A DNA stretch of 64,000 bases from Streptomyces huasconensis (GTDB taxonomy: Bacteria > Actinomycetota > Actinomycetes > Streptomycetales > Streptomycetaceae). Positions 47,757-57,604 of this stretch are shown one piece after another. The DNA is taken from the NCBI GenBank assembly GCA_004010275.1, contig RBWT01000012.1, positions 1 to 64,000 of the forward strand, read 5' to 3'. The number at the start of each line of letters is the position of its first letter. Position 1 is the stretch's first letter. The position numbers were made by a program, and so were the translations under genes. The notes beneath the pieces are model-generated. The model saw only the letters and a list, made by a program, of their open reading frames with translations, was not told the origin of the DNA and did not search any database.

Positions 47757-50700
47757 TCAGGTGTTTTCCAGCAGGCGCTGGATCCCGTCGTGGATGGCTG
47801 CGGTGCGTTGTTGCGGTGTGAGCCAGGCGGCCGTGGAGCCCTGGCCGGTTTTGTTGATGAGTAGGACGTTGTCGACGACCTCGGCCACCGGGAACAGGTG
47901 GCTGATGACGATGACCCTCTTGTCCTGGGCCACGCTGTCGCTCAGGACGGCGAGGGTGTCGCCCAGGCGGATGTTGTCCAGAGAGCCGAAACCTTCGTCC
48001 AGGAACAGGCTTTCCAGCTTGTTGTGGCTGGTGTTGTGGAGTTCGACGAGCGCCAGCGCCAGCGCGAGGGAGCTCTGGAAGGTCTCTCCGCCGGAGAGGG
48101 TCTCCGGGTCGCGCGCGTGATTGGTGGCGCGTTCAAGGATCTGGAAGTCATCGGTGAATGCGTAGTCACCCATGGAGATCTGCCGGAGGATCCTGCTGCC
48201 GTGCCTGAGCAGCGCATGGGTGCGCTGATCGGTGAGATAGGTGAGGAACTTCCCGTCGGTGAGCTGGTCGCTCACGCTCTTCCACACCGCGGCCTGCCGG
48301 CTGGCGGCTTCGAGGGCGGTGCCCAGCGCGTCGGCGTAGGGGATTTGGGATTGTGCGGTGCGCAGATCGGCCTTGGCCGTCTCGTGCGCGCCTTCGGCTT
48401 GGATGGTCTTGCGGCTGAGCGGGTCGAGGACGGCGGGGGCGAGCAGGTCGCTCTTCTCGGGCACCGGGAAGCCGGGGTCCGGGTCCGTCTCGTCGGCGGT
48501 GGCGCCGGCTTGGCGGATCAGCTCCTTCTCGAATGCGCGGACCTCGTCGTCGGCGTGCTGAGCGGCCTGCCCGAGAGTGCCGGTCAGACGCTGATGCAGC
48601 GAGGCGAGGGCCATGCAGTAGGTGTCGACGGCGGCCAGGTCGCCTGCGTCCGGAACGGGAGGCAGGTCGGGGGACGCCTCGGCCTCGAGAAGGCCTGTGG
48701 CATCGGTGGCCGTGTCCGCCCAGCGCTCCAGCTGTTTGATGAGCTTGCGTGTGGGGGTCTCGACGGTGCGCCGGCGGCGTGCGTCCATGGCCTGCAGGTT
48801 TTCGCTGTGCAGCGTGAGGGCCTTCTGGGCGTCGTCACGCTCCAGTGTCCTTTGCTCGAGCCGTTCGAGGCGCTGGCCGGCCGCTCCTTAGCGGAGGCGA
48901 TGTCCTGCAGGGAGGGCAGTTGTGATGGGGAGGGCTGGGCGGGGCGGATGGAGGGCGGCAGTTCGCTGACCTCCGTCAGCACACTCGCCAGCTCGGTCTC
49001 GTACTGCAGCCGGGTCTTGTCCAGCCGTTTGCGTTCACGCTGCAGGCGGCCGCGCTGACGCTTGAGCTCGGCCCGGGCCGCCTCGTTCTCGGCCTGCGCC
49101 GCCCCCAACTGCGCCTGGGCGCTTGTGTGGGCCGCGAGGGCCTCACCCTCTGCGTCGCGCAGCGGCTGGGTAAGCGCTTTGACCGCACGGGTGATCTGCG
49201 CCCGGCCTACTGGTTCGCCCTCGGCGAGGGCATGCGCCTGAGCCGTCGTCTGCCGGCCCAGCGCGTCCAGGGCGGTGGCCGTGGCGGGAGCACCGGCCGG
49301 GTGCACCGCATCCACCAGCTCCTGCACCTGGAGCAGCGCCGCGTCCATGCGCTCGCGGGCGGCCAGGTGTCCGCGGCGGTGCTTTTCGACCTTCCGCTCG
49401 GTTCCCTTCAGCTGGGCGGCCGCTTCAGCCTTGGCCTCCACCGCCGCTTCGACGGCGTTCGAGCGTGTGGTGACCTTGCGTTTGGCCTGAGTAAGTGCCT
49501 TGCCGTCCAACAGCGGCGGGGGAGCGAAGTCGCTGGGGACGGGCTGGGTGCACACCGTGCAGGCGTCCCCGGGCGCCAGACCGGCACCCGCCGCGTGGGC
49601 CGCCTCCCTGCGCTGCAGCGCTGCGAGGTCGTCCTGGGCCGCTTCCAGAGCGCCGCGCAGCTTCTTCAGCTCGCTCTCCAGGCCGGCGCTGTGGCCGCGC
49701 TGTTCCTCCACCGTCTCGAGCGTCGTGCGCTGTGTCTGCAGATGCCCGGCCGCGGCGTTGGCCTCCTGCAGCGCTGCCCGGACGGCCTCCTGGACCTGGT
49801 CGGTGTGCGTGCGCGCCTCGCTCACCATGCGCTCGGCCCGGCCGGCGGCCTCGACGAGGACCGCGTTGCGCTGCTCGTGCTCTTCCAGTTCCTGTCGTGC
49901 CTGCGTGTGCTCCTGTTCGTGCTCGTCGTGCTGAAGCTGCTCCTGCTTCAGCCGCTGTTCGACGGCGTCCAGGCCGGCTGCACGCTCCGGCAGGCGGGAC
50001 AGGACAGCGAACGCGCTGGACATGGAGCGGAGCGTGTCACCGGCCTGTGCGGCCGTATCCAGCGCGCCCTGCGCCGCCTCCAGCTTCGCGGCCAAGTCGC
50101 GTCCGGTGGTCTCCTGCTCTGCTGCCTCTGCATCGAGTTCCCTCTTCTTCCGCGCCAGCGCGGCCATCGTGATGCTCGCATCCGCAACAGCACGCTCACG
50201 CAGCAGCCGCGCCGCTTTGTCCAAGCCCGTCTTGCGGTGCTTGTGCTCGACGGCCCGGCTCTGGGCCGCGCGCAGCGCATCCAGTCGCTCGCGCCGGCGG
50301 GCCGCGATACCCCGGGTGCGTTCCAGATCCAGCAGCGCCTGGGAAGCGGCAGCATGAGGATCCGGCAGGAGAAGCGCGCGGGCCCTGGTTCCCTCGGTGA
50401 TCTGCGTATTCAGGCGCTCCAGTCGCACGCCGGCCCGTTTGCGTACACGCTCGAGCTCGTTGATGCCGAAGATGTGCCGCAGGATGTCGGCACGCATGGC
50501 CCTGGGGGCCTTGAGGAGGGCGTCGAACTTCCCCTGGCGCAGCAGGACCGTGCTGACAAAGCCGTCCCAGTCCAGCCCGATGATCCGGGTCACCGCCTGC
50601 GTCACCGCGGACTTGCCGTCGACCCGCAAGTCGGCGCTGTCGTCGGCCAGGGGCTCGAGCACGGCCTGCGGCCCCTTCTTGCCTTCCGCATGCAGGGTGC

Positions 50701-50968
50701 GGCGCACACTCCACTCGCGGCCGTTCGCCGAGAACTCGAACGCCACGTCCATGCTGGGGCATCCCTTGCCGATCAGCTCGTAGGCGGCCTTGGGGTCCTT
50801 GGACCACGAACACGTCCCGTACAGGGCGAAGACGATCGCCTCGAGGATGGTGGACTTGCCCACGCCGGTGTTGCCCAGGATGGCGAGCAGGCGCTTGCCG
50901 GTGAAGTCGATGCTGCAGGTGCCGGCGTAGCTGCGCACGCCCGTGAGGGTGAGCCGCAAGGGCTTCAC
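47757..50968 (-). pseudogene. sbcC: SbcC exonuclease ATPase subunit, one frameshift
   Basis: About 1070 residues in two frames. The N-terminal part (ATG 50968) has Walker A LAILGNTGVGKSTILEAIVF, long coiled coils and the zinc hook ACTVCTQPV at about 49555. Near 48890 the frame shifts by one base (AAGGAGCGG where AAGG-GAGCGG-type reading is needed). The rest ([20 protein letters not shown], the signature [20 protein letters not shown] and Walker [15 protein letters not shown]) is in the other frame to TGA 47757. SbcCD opens hairpins and double-strand ends. All key motifs are intact, so the single break may be an assembly error. It overlaps SbcD by ATGA. Confidence 0.85.
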
Positions 50969-52209
50969 GACGCCTCCTTCCAGGGATTTTCCAGCGCGGC
51001 GCGCAGCTGTTCCTCGGCCGGGACCGAGGTCAGCGTCTCGTCGTCGAGTTCGTTGAGCAGGTGGAGGAAGGCGGTGACGGTCGACTCCGCGGCATCTGCG
51101 TCCACTCCCTCACGGGCCAGGTAGGCCCGGAACGCGTCGGGGAGTTCCGGCTCATCGCCCAGGTCACCGTCCAGGACGGCGCCGGCGGCATCTTCCCGGG
51201 CCGGGGCCGGGTTGATGAGGATCGCGTTCGGGACGATCTCGGCGATCTTCTGGCTGAGGAGCCCGTCGGGCTCCTCGCCGGTGATCACCGGTTTGAGGAA
51301 GGTCCCGTCGTACTGGTCGGCCGCGGCCTTCAGTTCCTCGAGGGTTCCGGTGAAGTGGGTCAGCCGCCGGCCGCTGGAGAGCCGGCGCGGCAGCACACGC
51401 ACCGGCCGCCCCGGGTCGGCGTCGACGATCACGACGCTCTTGGTCTCGTCGGCTTCACCGAAGTCCATGGCCAGCGGGCTGCCCGCGTAGCGGGCGGCGA
51501 ACTTCAGGCCCTCGATGGCCTGCGGGCGGTGGATGTGTCCGAGAGCGGCGTACGACACCACCGGAAGATCTTCGGGAGGGGTCTCGAAGGCCTCGTCCAC
51601 GGCCCGTTCGCTCGGGGAGGTCCTGGCGCCTTTGACGAACACGTGGGCCGTGAACAGCAGAATGTCCCGGTCGGGGTCGTACCCCTCGTGCAAGGCCTCC
51701 GTCAGTTCCCCCTGCAGGCCGCGCATCGCCTCGGCGTAGTCGGCATACGACGTGCCGGAGGTGGAATCGCGCCGCCAGAACCGGTTCGGGTGCACGAAGG
51801 GCAGGACAGCCAGCCGGATGCGCTGCTCACCGCCGCAGGCCTCGAAGGTCATCACGCCCCCGTCGTGTGCCGGGCGGAGCCGGTCGACGAAGAACAGGCC
51901 CCGGCCGCAGGAGGGACCGGTCATGAAGTGGAGGAACTCCAGGTAGTGGGGGGAGTCGTGGTTGCCGGCCACGACCACGGTGGGGGCGATGGCGGCGAGT
52001 TCGCGCAGGGCGCGCATGGCGCGGAACATGTCCCGGACGGTGGGACGGGAGGAGTGGAACAGATCGCCGCTGTGGACGATCAGGTCCGGCTCGCTCTCCT
52101 GGGCGATGGCCACGATCTCGGCAAGGACGGCGTCGAAGTCCTCGTCGCGTGGATGCCCGTGCAGGATGTGGCCCAGATGCCAGTCGGAGGTGTGGAGCAG
52201 TCTGCTCAT
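50965..52209 (-). CDS. sbcD: SbcD nuclease subunit
   Basis: A 414-residue Mre11-type metallophosphoesterase from ATG 52209. All family motifs are present: SDWHLGHIL, IVHSGDLFHSS, VVAGNHDSPHY, LFTAHVFVKGA and ALGHIHRPQA. With SbcC it forms an ATP-dependent double-strand exonuclease and hairpin endonuclease. It is divergent from the nuclease-helicase operon, whose first promoter is 80-130 bases away, so the two may act together. Streptomyces normally has a chromosomal sbcDC pair; this one sits in a defence island. Confidence 0.93.
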   Translation of the reverse strand: MSRLLHTSDWHLGHILHGHPRDEDFDAVLAEIVAIAQESEPDLIVHSGDLFHSSRPTVRDMFRAMRALRELAAIAPTVVVAGNHDSPHYLEFLHFMTGPSCGRGLFFVDRLRPAHDGGVMTFEACGGEQRIRLAVLPFVHPNRFWRRDSTSGTSYADYAEAMRGLQGELTEALHEGYDPDRDILLFTAHVFVKGARTSPSERAVDEAFETPPEDLPVVSYAALGHIHRPQAIEGLKFAARYAGSPLAMDFGEADETKSVVIVDADPGRPVRVLPRRLSSGRRLTHFTGTLEELKAAADQYDGTFLKPVITGEEPDGLLSQKIAEIVPNAILINPAPAREDAAGAVLDGDLGDEPELPDAFRAYLAREGVDADAAESTVTAFLHLLNELDDETLTSVPAEEQLRAALENPWKEAS

Positions 52210-52283
52210 GCCTTCATGCGCCCTTCTGGAAGCGAGGCGTAGGAGGGCACCGGTGGTGCCTTATGAGCCCGGGACTGTACACC

Positions 52284-52490
52284 AAAATAACTGGAGCAAA
52301 ACTGGGCGTCCCGAGTGACTGCTAGCATCCCGGCATGGACGAGCATCTGATCGCTCTCGAGGAGCGCATGCAGCAACTGCAGGAGGCGGTCCGGCAGGCG
52401 CTCACGCAACACGATACTTGCCAAGTACGCCTTCTGGGTGCGGAATTGACACGCGCTCAACATGCCTGGGATGTTCTGTGCGGGCTCAGT
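52284..52490 (+). repeat. Promoter-plus-5'-gene direct repeat, copy 1
   Basis: 52284-52490 repeats at 52591-52797 with a constant offset of 307 bases. The repeat covers the promoter, start codon and about 50 codons. The most conserved parts are TGGAGYAAAACTGG, the block CCCGAGTGACTGCTAGCAT and ATGGACGAGCATCTG. Third-position differences show that the duplication is old enough for selection to have acted. Confidence 0.85.
52291..52334 (+). promoter_or_regulatory. Leaderless-type promoter, copy 1
   Basis: TAGCAT (52323-52328) ends six bases before ATG 52335 and no ribosome binding site exists, the hallmark of a leaderless transcript. CTGGAGCAAAACTGG (52291-52305) is the conserved upstream element, perhaps the -35 region or an activator site. 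Confidence 0.6.
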
Positions 52491-52625
52491 GGCGCCCCGG
52501 ACGCGGTCCGGCCGGAGTCCGCGCCGACGGTCACCGAACCCCACCGGGACGCACCCCTGCGCGACCGGGCCCCTCACATGCCGCTCTTCGTAAATACCTG
52601 GAGTAAAACTGGAAGCCCCGAGTGA
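52335..52625 (+). CDS. Truncated paralogue of the 52642 protein
   Basis: A 96-residue protein: MDEHLIALEERMQQLQEAVR, then the heptad helix to about residue 55, nearly identical to the start of the 52642 protein. The last 40 residues are unrelated and proline-rich. It has its own leaderless promoter and an intact frame. It could be a by-product of tandem duplication or a short decoy or regulator that shares the coiled coil and so could pair with the full-length protein. Confidence 0.55.
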   Translation: MDEHLIALEERMQQLQEAVRQALTQHDTCQVRLLGAELTRAQHAWDVLCGLSGAPDAVRPESAPTVTEPHRDAPLRDRAPHMPLFVNTWSKTGSPE

Positions 52626-52797
52626 CTGCTAGCATGCGGGCATGGACGAGCATCTGGTCGCACTCGAGAAGCGCATGCAACAGCTGCAAGAGGCGCTCCG
52701 GCAGGCGCTCACACAACAGGACAACGCCCAAGTGAACGTCCTGGGTGAGGAGCTGACACGCACCCGGCACGCCTGGAATGTGCTGTGCGGGCTCAGC
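52591..52797 (+). repeat. Promoter-plus-5'-gene direct repeat, copy 2
   Basis: Second copy of the 207-base repeat. It carries the promoter and first 50 codons of the full-length gene at 52642. The stop codon of the truncated copy (TGA 52623-52625) lies within this promoter. Confidence 0.85.
52598..52641 (+). promoter_or_regulatory. Leaderless-type promoter, copy 2
   Basis: TAGCAT (52630-52635), six bases, then ATG 52642, with CTGGAGTAAAACTGG at 52598-52612. Spacing is identical to copy 1. This should drive the nuclease-helicase operon. Confidence 0.65.
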
Positions 52798-53481
52798 GAT
52801 GTCCCGGAGGTGGCCCAGCCGGAGGTCCAGCCAGAGACCCGGCCCGAGCCCGCGCTGGCAGTCGTCGAGCCGAACCAGGGCGTGCCCGTACGCGACCAGG
52901 TCCACCAGGCGCTGGCCCTCCTTACCGTCCCCGCCTCGCCCAAACTGCTCAGCCAGGTCCACCAGGCGTTCTTCTCCAGCCCGCTGAACACGGCACGCAT
53001 GACCACCCTGCGCCGCGACGAGGAACGCTCCTTCCGCTCCGCCCCCTACGGCCGCGCCTACTACATCTGCCCCGCGCTGACCTCCGACCTGCTCTCACCG
53101 GCCCGCGCGCTGCTCGCCCTGAGCACCTGGCCACTGGAGCAGCGCCTGGTGGGACCGCTCACCCAGCGCGTCCACTTCCTCACATCGGCCCTGCGGCTCG
53201 CGGACGCCGCCGAACACCTCGCCGGCGAGGCCGGGATGCCGCAGCCCGTCCAACAGCTCCTGCTGCACTACAGCCGCAACATCCACGGCGACACCCCCCG
53301 GGGCCCGCTCGACCTGGACGCGCTGCGCCGGGCCGCCGCAGCGGAACTGGCGATCCACGCCGACGACGACGCCGACACCCGCGCCGAAGCGGCCCAGCGG
53401 GCACGCCAGCAACTCGGCGACGCAGAGCAGATCTTCGGCAATATCCTGCGCAACACCGCCCGCCTGCGCCGTACTTCGTAA
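52642..53481 (+). CDS. Coiled-coil first protein of the nuclease-helicase operon
   Basis: A 279-residue cytoplasmic protein, predicted to be translated from a leaderless mRNA. Residues 1-55 form a coiled coil (LEKRMQQLQEALRQALTQQD). Residues about 85-279 are an unrecognised, mostly helical domain (VHQALALLTVPASPKLLSQV, YGRAYYICPALTSDLLSPAR, RQQLGDAEQIFGNILRN). The middle has the look of a winged-helix or adaptor protein. The next gene starts 50 bases later. A partner or sensor role for the nuclease and helicase is inferred from context. Confidence 0.7.
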   Translation: MDEHLVALEKRMQQLQEALRQALTQQDNAQVNVLGEELTRTRHAWNVLCGLSDVPEVAQPEVQPETRPEPALAVVEPNQGVPVRDQVHQALALLTVPASPKLLSQVHQAFFSSPLNTARMTTLRRDEERSFRSAPYGRAYYICPALTSDLLSPARALLALSTWPLEQRLVGPLTQRVHFLTSALRLADAAEHLAGEAGMPQPVQQLLLHYSRNIHGDTPRGPLDLDALRRAAAAELAIHADDDADTRAEAAQRARQQLGDAEQIFGNILRNTARLRRTS

Positions 53482-53531
53482 ACCCACCCCTGCAACCAGC
53501 ACGGCTGTGCCCTGTCCCGCCAAGGAAAACA

Positions 53532-54674
53532 GTGAGCTCGCTCGACGCACGACTGGGCGCATTGCGCGGAACCGCCCCGCCCATCCCGCACAACGCACGC
53601 ACCCTGGCGGCGCTGACCGCCAACCCGAGCTGCGACCGCCGCTCCCTGCTGGACGCGGCCGGCATCGACAAAGACGCCCTCGCCGCCCATCTGGACCTCC
53701 CGCGGCCGCTGAGAAAATCCCAGCTCGCCCTCGACTACGGCATCGCCTTCGAACGCAAGGTCACCGCCCAGGCCGGAGCCCCCCTGGTGCCGCTGCTCCG
53801 CAAAGCCCTGGGCCTGACCCTGCCCGAGGTGTCCTACGAGGACGTCAACAGCGTCGGCAGCGATGACGACAAGTCTTCCCCGCAACTACGCCACGCCCGC
53901 ACCCGCTCCCTCATCCTCAGCGCAGCACACCGCAGGTCGAAGCCCCGCACCCTGCTCGACCACCCCGTACTGCGTCTGACCGTCGCCGGCCACCAGGTCT
54001 ACCTCGAGCCCGACGTCATCGCCTTCCAGCTCGACGGGGTCTTCCACGTCGTCGAGATCAAATCCTTCCCCGTCATCCACGGACAGCCCGACCCCGTCAA
54101 GGCCACCGCAGCACTGACCCAGGCCGCCGCCTACGTCCTGGCTCTGCGGGAACTCCTCGCCGGCGACGGCCTCCCGCCAGACCGCGTCTCCGACACCGTG
54201 ATCCTGGTCAACCCCCGCAACTTCACCCGCCACCCCACCGCCACGCCCTTCAGCGCGCACAAGCAGATCAAGAACCTGAGCCGCCACCTCGGCAGGCTGA
54301 GGCGCCTGCCCGAACTGCTGGACAACCTTCCCCCGGGCACCACCTTCGACCTGGCGTCCGGCCCCGACCAGAGACCGACCCGGCCCCGCGGTGAACTCGT
54401 TGCCGCACTCGTCACCGTGCGGCCGCACTACACCCCTGGCTGCCGCCACCACTGCGACCTGGCCTTTCACTGCCGCACCGAGGCCCTCAACCAGGGCAGG
54501 ACCGCTGCCCTGGGCACCGCAGTCCGCGACGACCTCGCGGGAATCGACACCATCGCCAAAGCCCTGGACCTCACTGACGGACGCATGCACCCCTCACGGG
54601 ACCAGCAAGACATCACCCAGGCCCTGCGCCACGCACAGCGCATCCACGCAGACCTCCACACGGACACCGCATGA
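53532..54674 (+). CDS. Cas4-like PD-(D/E)XK nuclease with a cysteine cluster
   Basis: A 380-residue protein from GTG 53532 behind AAGGAAA. The catalytic core is D161 in YLEPDVIAF and E175-x-K177 in VVEIKSFPVI, followed by a helix (ALTQAAAYVLAL) in the RecB-family pattern. The C-terminus has C304, C308 and C314 (PGCRHHCDLAFHC), resembling part of the iron-sulphur clamp of Cas4, AddB and Dna2 nucleases; the fourth cysteine may be C35. It is likely a DNA end-processing nuclease acting with the helicase three genes on. Its stop overlaps the next ATG by four bases. No Cas genes are nearby. Confidence 0.75.
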   Translation: MSSLDARLGALRGTAPPIPHNARTLAALTANPSCDRRSLLDAAGIDKDALAAHLDLPRPLRKSQLALDYGIAFERKVTAQAGAPLVPLLRKALGLTLPEVSYEDVNSVGSDDDKSSPQLRHARTRSLILSAAHRRSKPRTLLDHPVLRLTVAGHQVYLEPDVIAFQLDGVFHVVEIKSFPVIHGQPDPVKATAALTQAAAYVLALRELLAGDGLPPDRVSDTVILVNPRNFTRHPTATPFSAHKQIKNLSRHLGRLRRLPELLDNLPPGTTFDLASGPDQRPTRPRGELVAALVTVRPHYTPGCRHHCDLAFHCRTEALNQGRTAALGTAVRDDLAGIDTIAKALDLTDGRMHPSRDQQDITQALRHAQRIHADLHTDTA

Positions 54675-56178
54675 TCCAGCTCACCTCACTCCTTCGGATG
54701 CGCGCCGCCCACACCGGCAACGCCCAACGCGCCAGCCAACTGCGCCACCTCCACCTCAGCGACCAGCCGCTGATGCTGCTGGCGCTGAAGCAAACCGGCC
54801 CCGCCGCACGACCGCTGGCCGTCATGCTGGGCACCGACCCGCACCGCCCCCAGCTCCTGGTCGCGCCGCCCTCGGGCAGCACCGCCCCCATGCTCGCCGC
54901 CCTGGCAGACACGGTCACCGCCTACATCAACGCCTGCCAGCGGCACTGCGAACACCTGCCCGCCACCAACAACAAGCCGGCACGCTGGCGCTACACCGAC
55001 GCCCCCCAGATCCTCGTCCCCAACCCCCAGACCGTGCAGCACCTGAAAGACCTCGGAGACGACCTGAGGTTCCGCAGCGTCGACGACCAGGCTCCCGGCT
55101 CCCGGGCCGTCCAGTGCCTGGGACACTGGCTCACCTATCTCACCGACCGCGCCGACCTCCCCGGCTCAGCCGCCCTCATCCCCATGACCAGTTTCCTCGG
55201 CATGCACTGGATCAGCGGCCAAAGCCCCCTCGAGGACGAGGACCTGGCCACCCTGCTGGCCTGGATCGACCCGCCCCGCCACGCAGCCTCGGGACGCGAC
55301 GCCGCACTGGAGGCAGAAGACCCGGCCACCCACCGCCCGGCGGGACCAGCCACCGACGCCCCCTTCGACAACGACCACCTGGCGCCCCTGTTCGACGCCT
55401 ATGCCCGTGCCCGGCGCCGGCCCTGGACCACGAGCAGACCCGCACCCTGCAAGAACTCGACCGTCTGCTGGCCACCTACCTGCAGCCCACCTGGGATTTG
55501 ATGTGGCAGGCCTACACGCTCCTGCAGGCCCTCCCCGAAGCCAAGAGCACTGCACGCCGCTGGGACCACGAACGCACCGTATTCACCGACGAATGCATCT
55601 ACCTGACCCAGGACGGACGCCCCCGTCCGGCCCGCGACAATGCCATTGCCGCCGCCGTCCGCCTGGCCCGCATGGAACACGCAGCCGTCGCCTTCGCCGC
55701 CGAACGCACCGCCGACGACCCCTTCGTACGGGCAGAACTGCGCACCACCGGCAAAGCCTTCGGCGGCACCGTCACCACCATCGACGCGGAACACACCCTG
55801 CGCGGCCCCAGTGGACGTACCCAATGGCGGCCCCGGCTCACCGTGTCCACCCCGGACCCCGTGCCGATGGAACCCGGTCAGCTCCTGGCCTGCCACACTT
55901 ACCGCAGCGCCCGCTACAAGATCTGCGAGGTCACCCCGGCCGACGGCGACACTCTCGTCGAACTTGAGATCACCGCCGGCATGGGCACCATGGACCGCCC
56001 CAACCACGCCGTCCTTCCCGACGCCGGCGCCTTCCGCGTCTTCACCATCGCACCCGCCCCCTACCGGATGCCCGAATTCCCCGCACGAGAGCAGACACCC
56101 TGGACCCACGGCGGGCCTCCCGCCGACCAGCCGGACCACAGCAACGAGGACGAGGGCGAGGGCGAGGAAGAACAGTGA
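54671..56178 (+). pseudogene. Large unknown operon protein with one frameshift
   Basis: About 500 residues starting at an ATG overlapping the nuclease stop. The first frame covers residues 1-250 (LHLSDQPLMLLALKQTGPAA, CLGHWLTYLTDRADLPGSAA). Near 55420 the frame changes; the rest continues RTLQELDRLLATYLQPTWDL, DECIYLTQDGRPRPARDNAI, to TGA 56178. The second part has beta-rich sequence (VTTIDAEHTLRGPSGRTQW) and an acidic tail. Both parts have excellent codon use, so the shift is very recent or an error. No family was recognised. Position between nuclease and helicase suggests a structural or DNA-binding subunit. Confidence 0.65.
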
Positions 56179-57539
56179 CACCGCCTCACCGGCCGTCGCC
56201 GCAGCAGCAGATGGACCAGGCCGCCCGCGCCGTCCTGGAGCAACTGCCCACGCTCACCCACCGCGGACTCGTCGTGGACTCCCCGCCCGGCGCCGGCAAA
56301 TCCACCCTGGTCGCCCGAGCCGCCGACACCCTCGCGCAATCCAGCACCCCCTGCCCCGTCATCGCCCAGACCAACAGCCAGGTCGACCACCTCTTGCGGC
56401 GATTCGCCCGGCACCACCCGCACCTGAGAACCGCCCGGCTCACCGCAACGGATTACACAGTGCCGCACGACCTGCAGGCACATCCCGGCATCCGCATCGG
56501 CACCCGCATCGAAGCCCTCGAAAAGACGGCCGACGTCATCGTGGGAACCGCCATGAAATGGGCCACGGTCACCGACCGCCGATGGCCATGGGCGATCATC
56601 GACGAGGCCTACCAGATGCGCTCCGACACGCTTTTGTGGACCGCCGGCATCTTCGAACGGGCCCTCTTCGTCGGAGACCCCGGCCAACTCGACCCCTTTT
56701 CCGAGGTCGCAACCGACCGCTTCCACGGCCTGTCCCACGACCCCATGAACAGCGCGGTCGCCGTCCTGCTCGCCAACAACCGCGACCTGCCCGTCCACTC
56801 CCTGCCCGTGTCCTGGCGCCTGCCGCCCTCAGCCGTCCCCCCGATCAGCAACGCCTTCTACCCCTCCACGACCTTCCACGCCGGAAGCAGTGAAGCCGAC
56901 CGCACCCTCACGTTCTCCCCTCTCGACATCCGCACCCCCACCGACGAGGTCATCGAACACGCCGCCCGAACCGGATGGGCACTGTTCGAACTACCGGCCC
57001 GCATCACCGGCCAGCACGACGCCGAAGCCTTCCACACCACCCTCGGCATCGCCGACCGGCTGCTGACCCGACGCGCCATCACCACCTGCGAGGCAAACCC
57101 CGAAGGCCACGCCCTGCAGCCCGGTGACATCGCCATCGGCACCGCCCACCGCAGCCAGGCCCACGACATCCGCGCGCTCCTGGCCCGCCACTACCCCCAA
57201 CTGCACGGCGTCACCGTCGACACCGCCAACCGGCTCCAAGGCTGCGAATTCCGCGTCACCATCGTCCTGCACCCCCTCTCCGGCCGCGGCGACGCCTCCG
57301 CCTTCCACCTGGAAGCCGGCCGCCTGTGCGTCCTCACCTCACGCCACCGCCACGCCTGCATCGTCGTGGCCCGCGCCGGCATCGCCGAACTCCTCGACGC
57401 CCACCCCTCCAACGACCCCGCACACCCCGGAGCCGCCTCCAAGATCGCCGACGGCTGGGAGGCTAATCACGCAGTCCTCGCCCACCTGACCCAGCACACC
57501 ATCTACGCTCAGGCACAGCCCCGTCGCCGGCGCGGATGA
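56175..57539 (+). CDS. SF1 (Upf1/Dna2-like) helicase
   Basis: A 454-residue protein starting at GTG 56175, overlapping the previous stop by four bases. Helicase motifs in order: Walker A VVDSPPGAGKSTLVARA (I), motif Ia IAQTNSQVDHLLRRFA, Walker B WAIIDEAYQMRSD (II, DEAY form), FVGDPGQLDPF (III), VSWRLPPSAV (IV), VTVDTANRLQGCEFRVTIV (V) and VLTSRHRHACIVVAR (VI). It is short for SF1B and lacks accessory domains. It probably moves on single-stranded DNA or RNA and works with the Cas4-like nuclease in the same operon, as Dna2 does in a single chain. Confidence 0.85.
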   Translation: MTPPHRPSPQQQMDQAARAVLEQLPTLTHRGLVVDSPPGAGKSTLVARAADTLAQSSTPCPVIAQTNSQVDHLLRRFARHHPHLRTARLTATDYTVPHDLQAHPGIRIGTRIEALEKTADVIVGTAMKWATVTDRRWPWAIIDEAYQMRSDTLLWTAGIFERALFVGDPGQLDPFSEVATDRFHGLSHDPMNSAVAVLLANNRDLPVHSLPVSWRLPPSAVPPISNAFYPSTTFHAGSSEADRTLTFSPLDIRTPTDEVIEHAARTGWALFELPARITGQHDAEAFHTTLGIADRLLTRRAITTCEANPEGHALQPGDIAIGTAHRSQAHDIRALLARHYPQLHGVTVDTANRLQGCEFRVTIVLHPLSGRGDASAFHLEAGRLCVLTSRHRHACIVVARAGIAELLDAHPSNDPAHPGAASKIADGWEANHAVLAHLTQHTIYAQAQPRRRRG

Positions 57540-57604
57540 GTAGGTCGCCGCGCACGCCTGCCACATGAAGGCGGGTTGATGGGAGCGTCGTCGCTGGGGC
57601 GCCC

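Noticed and set aside
49127-51124. 665-codon plus-strand open frame
   Set aside because: Antisense of sbcC; Arg/Leu/Gly-rich with no domain.
53532-54674. Cas4-like protein as evidence for a CRISPR-Cas locus
   Set aside because: No cas1, cas2, effector genes or repeat array occur in the window; the context is a helicase operon.
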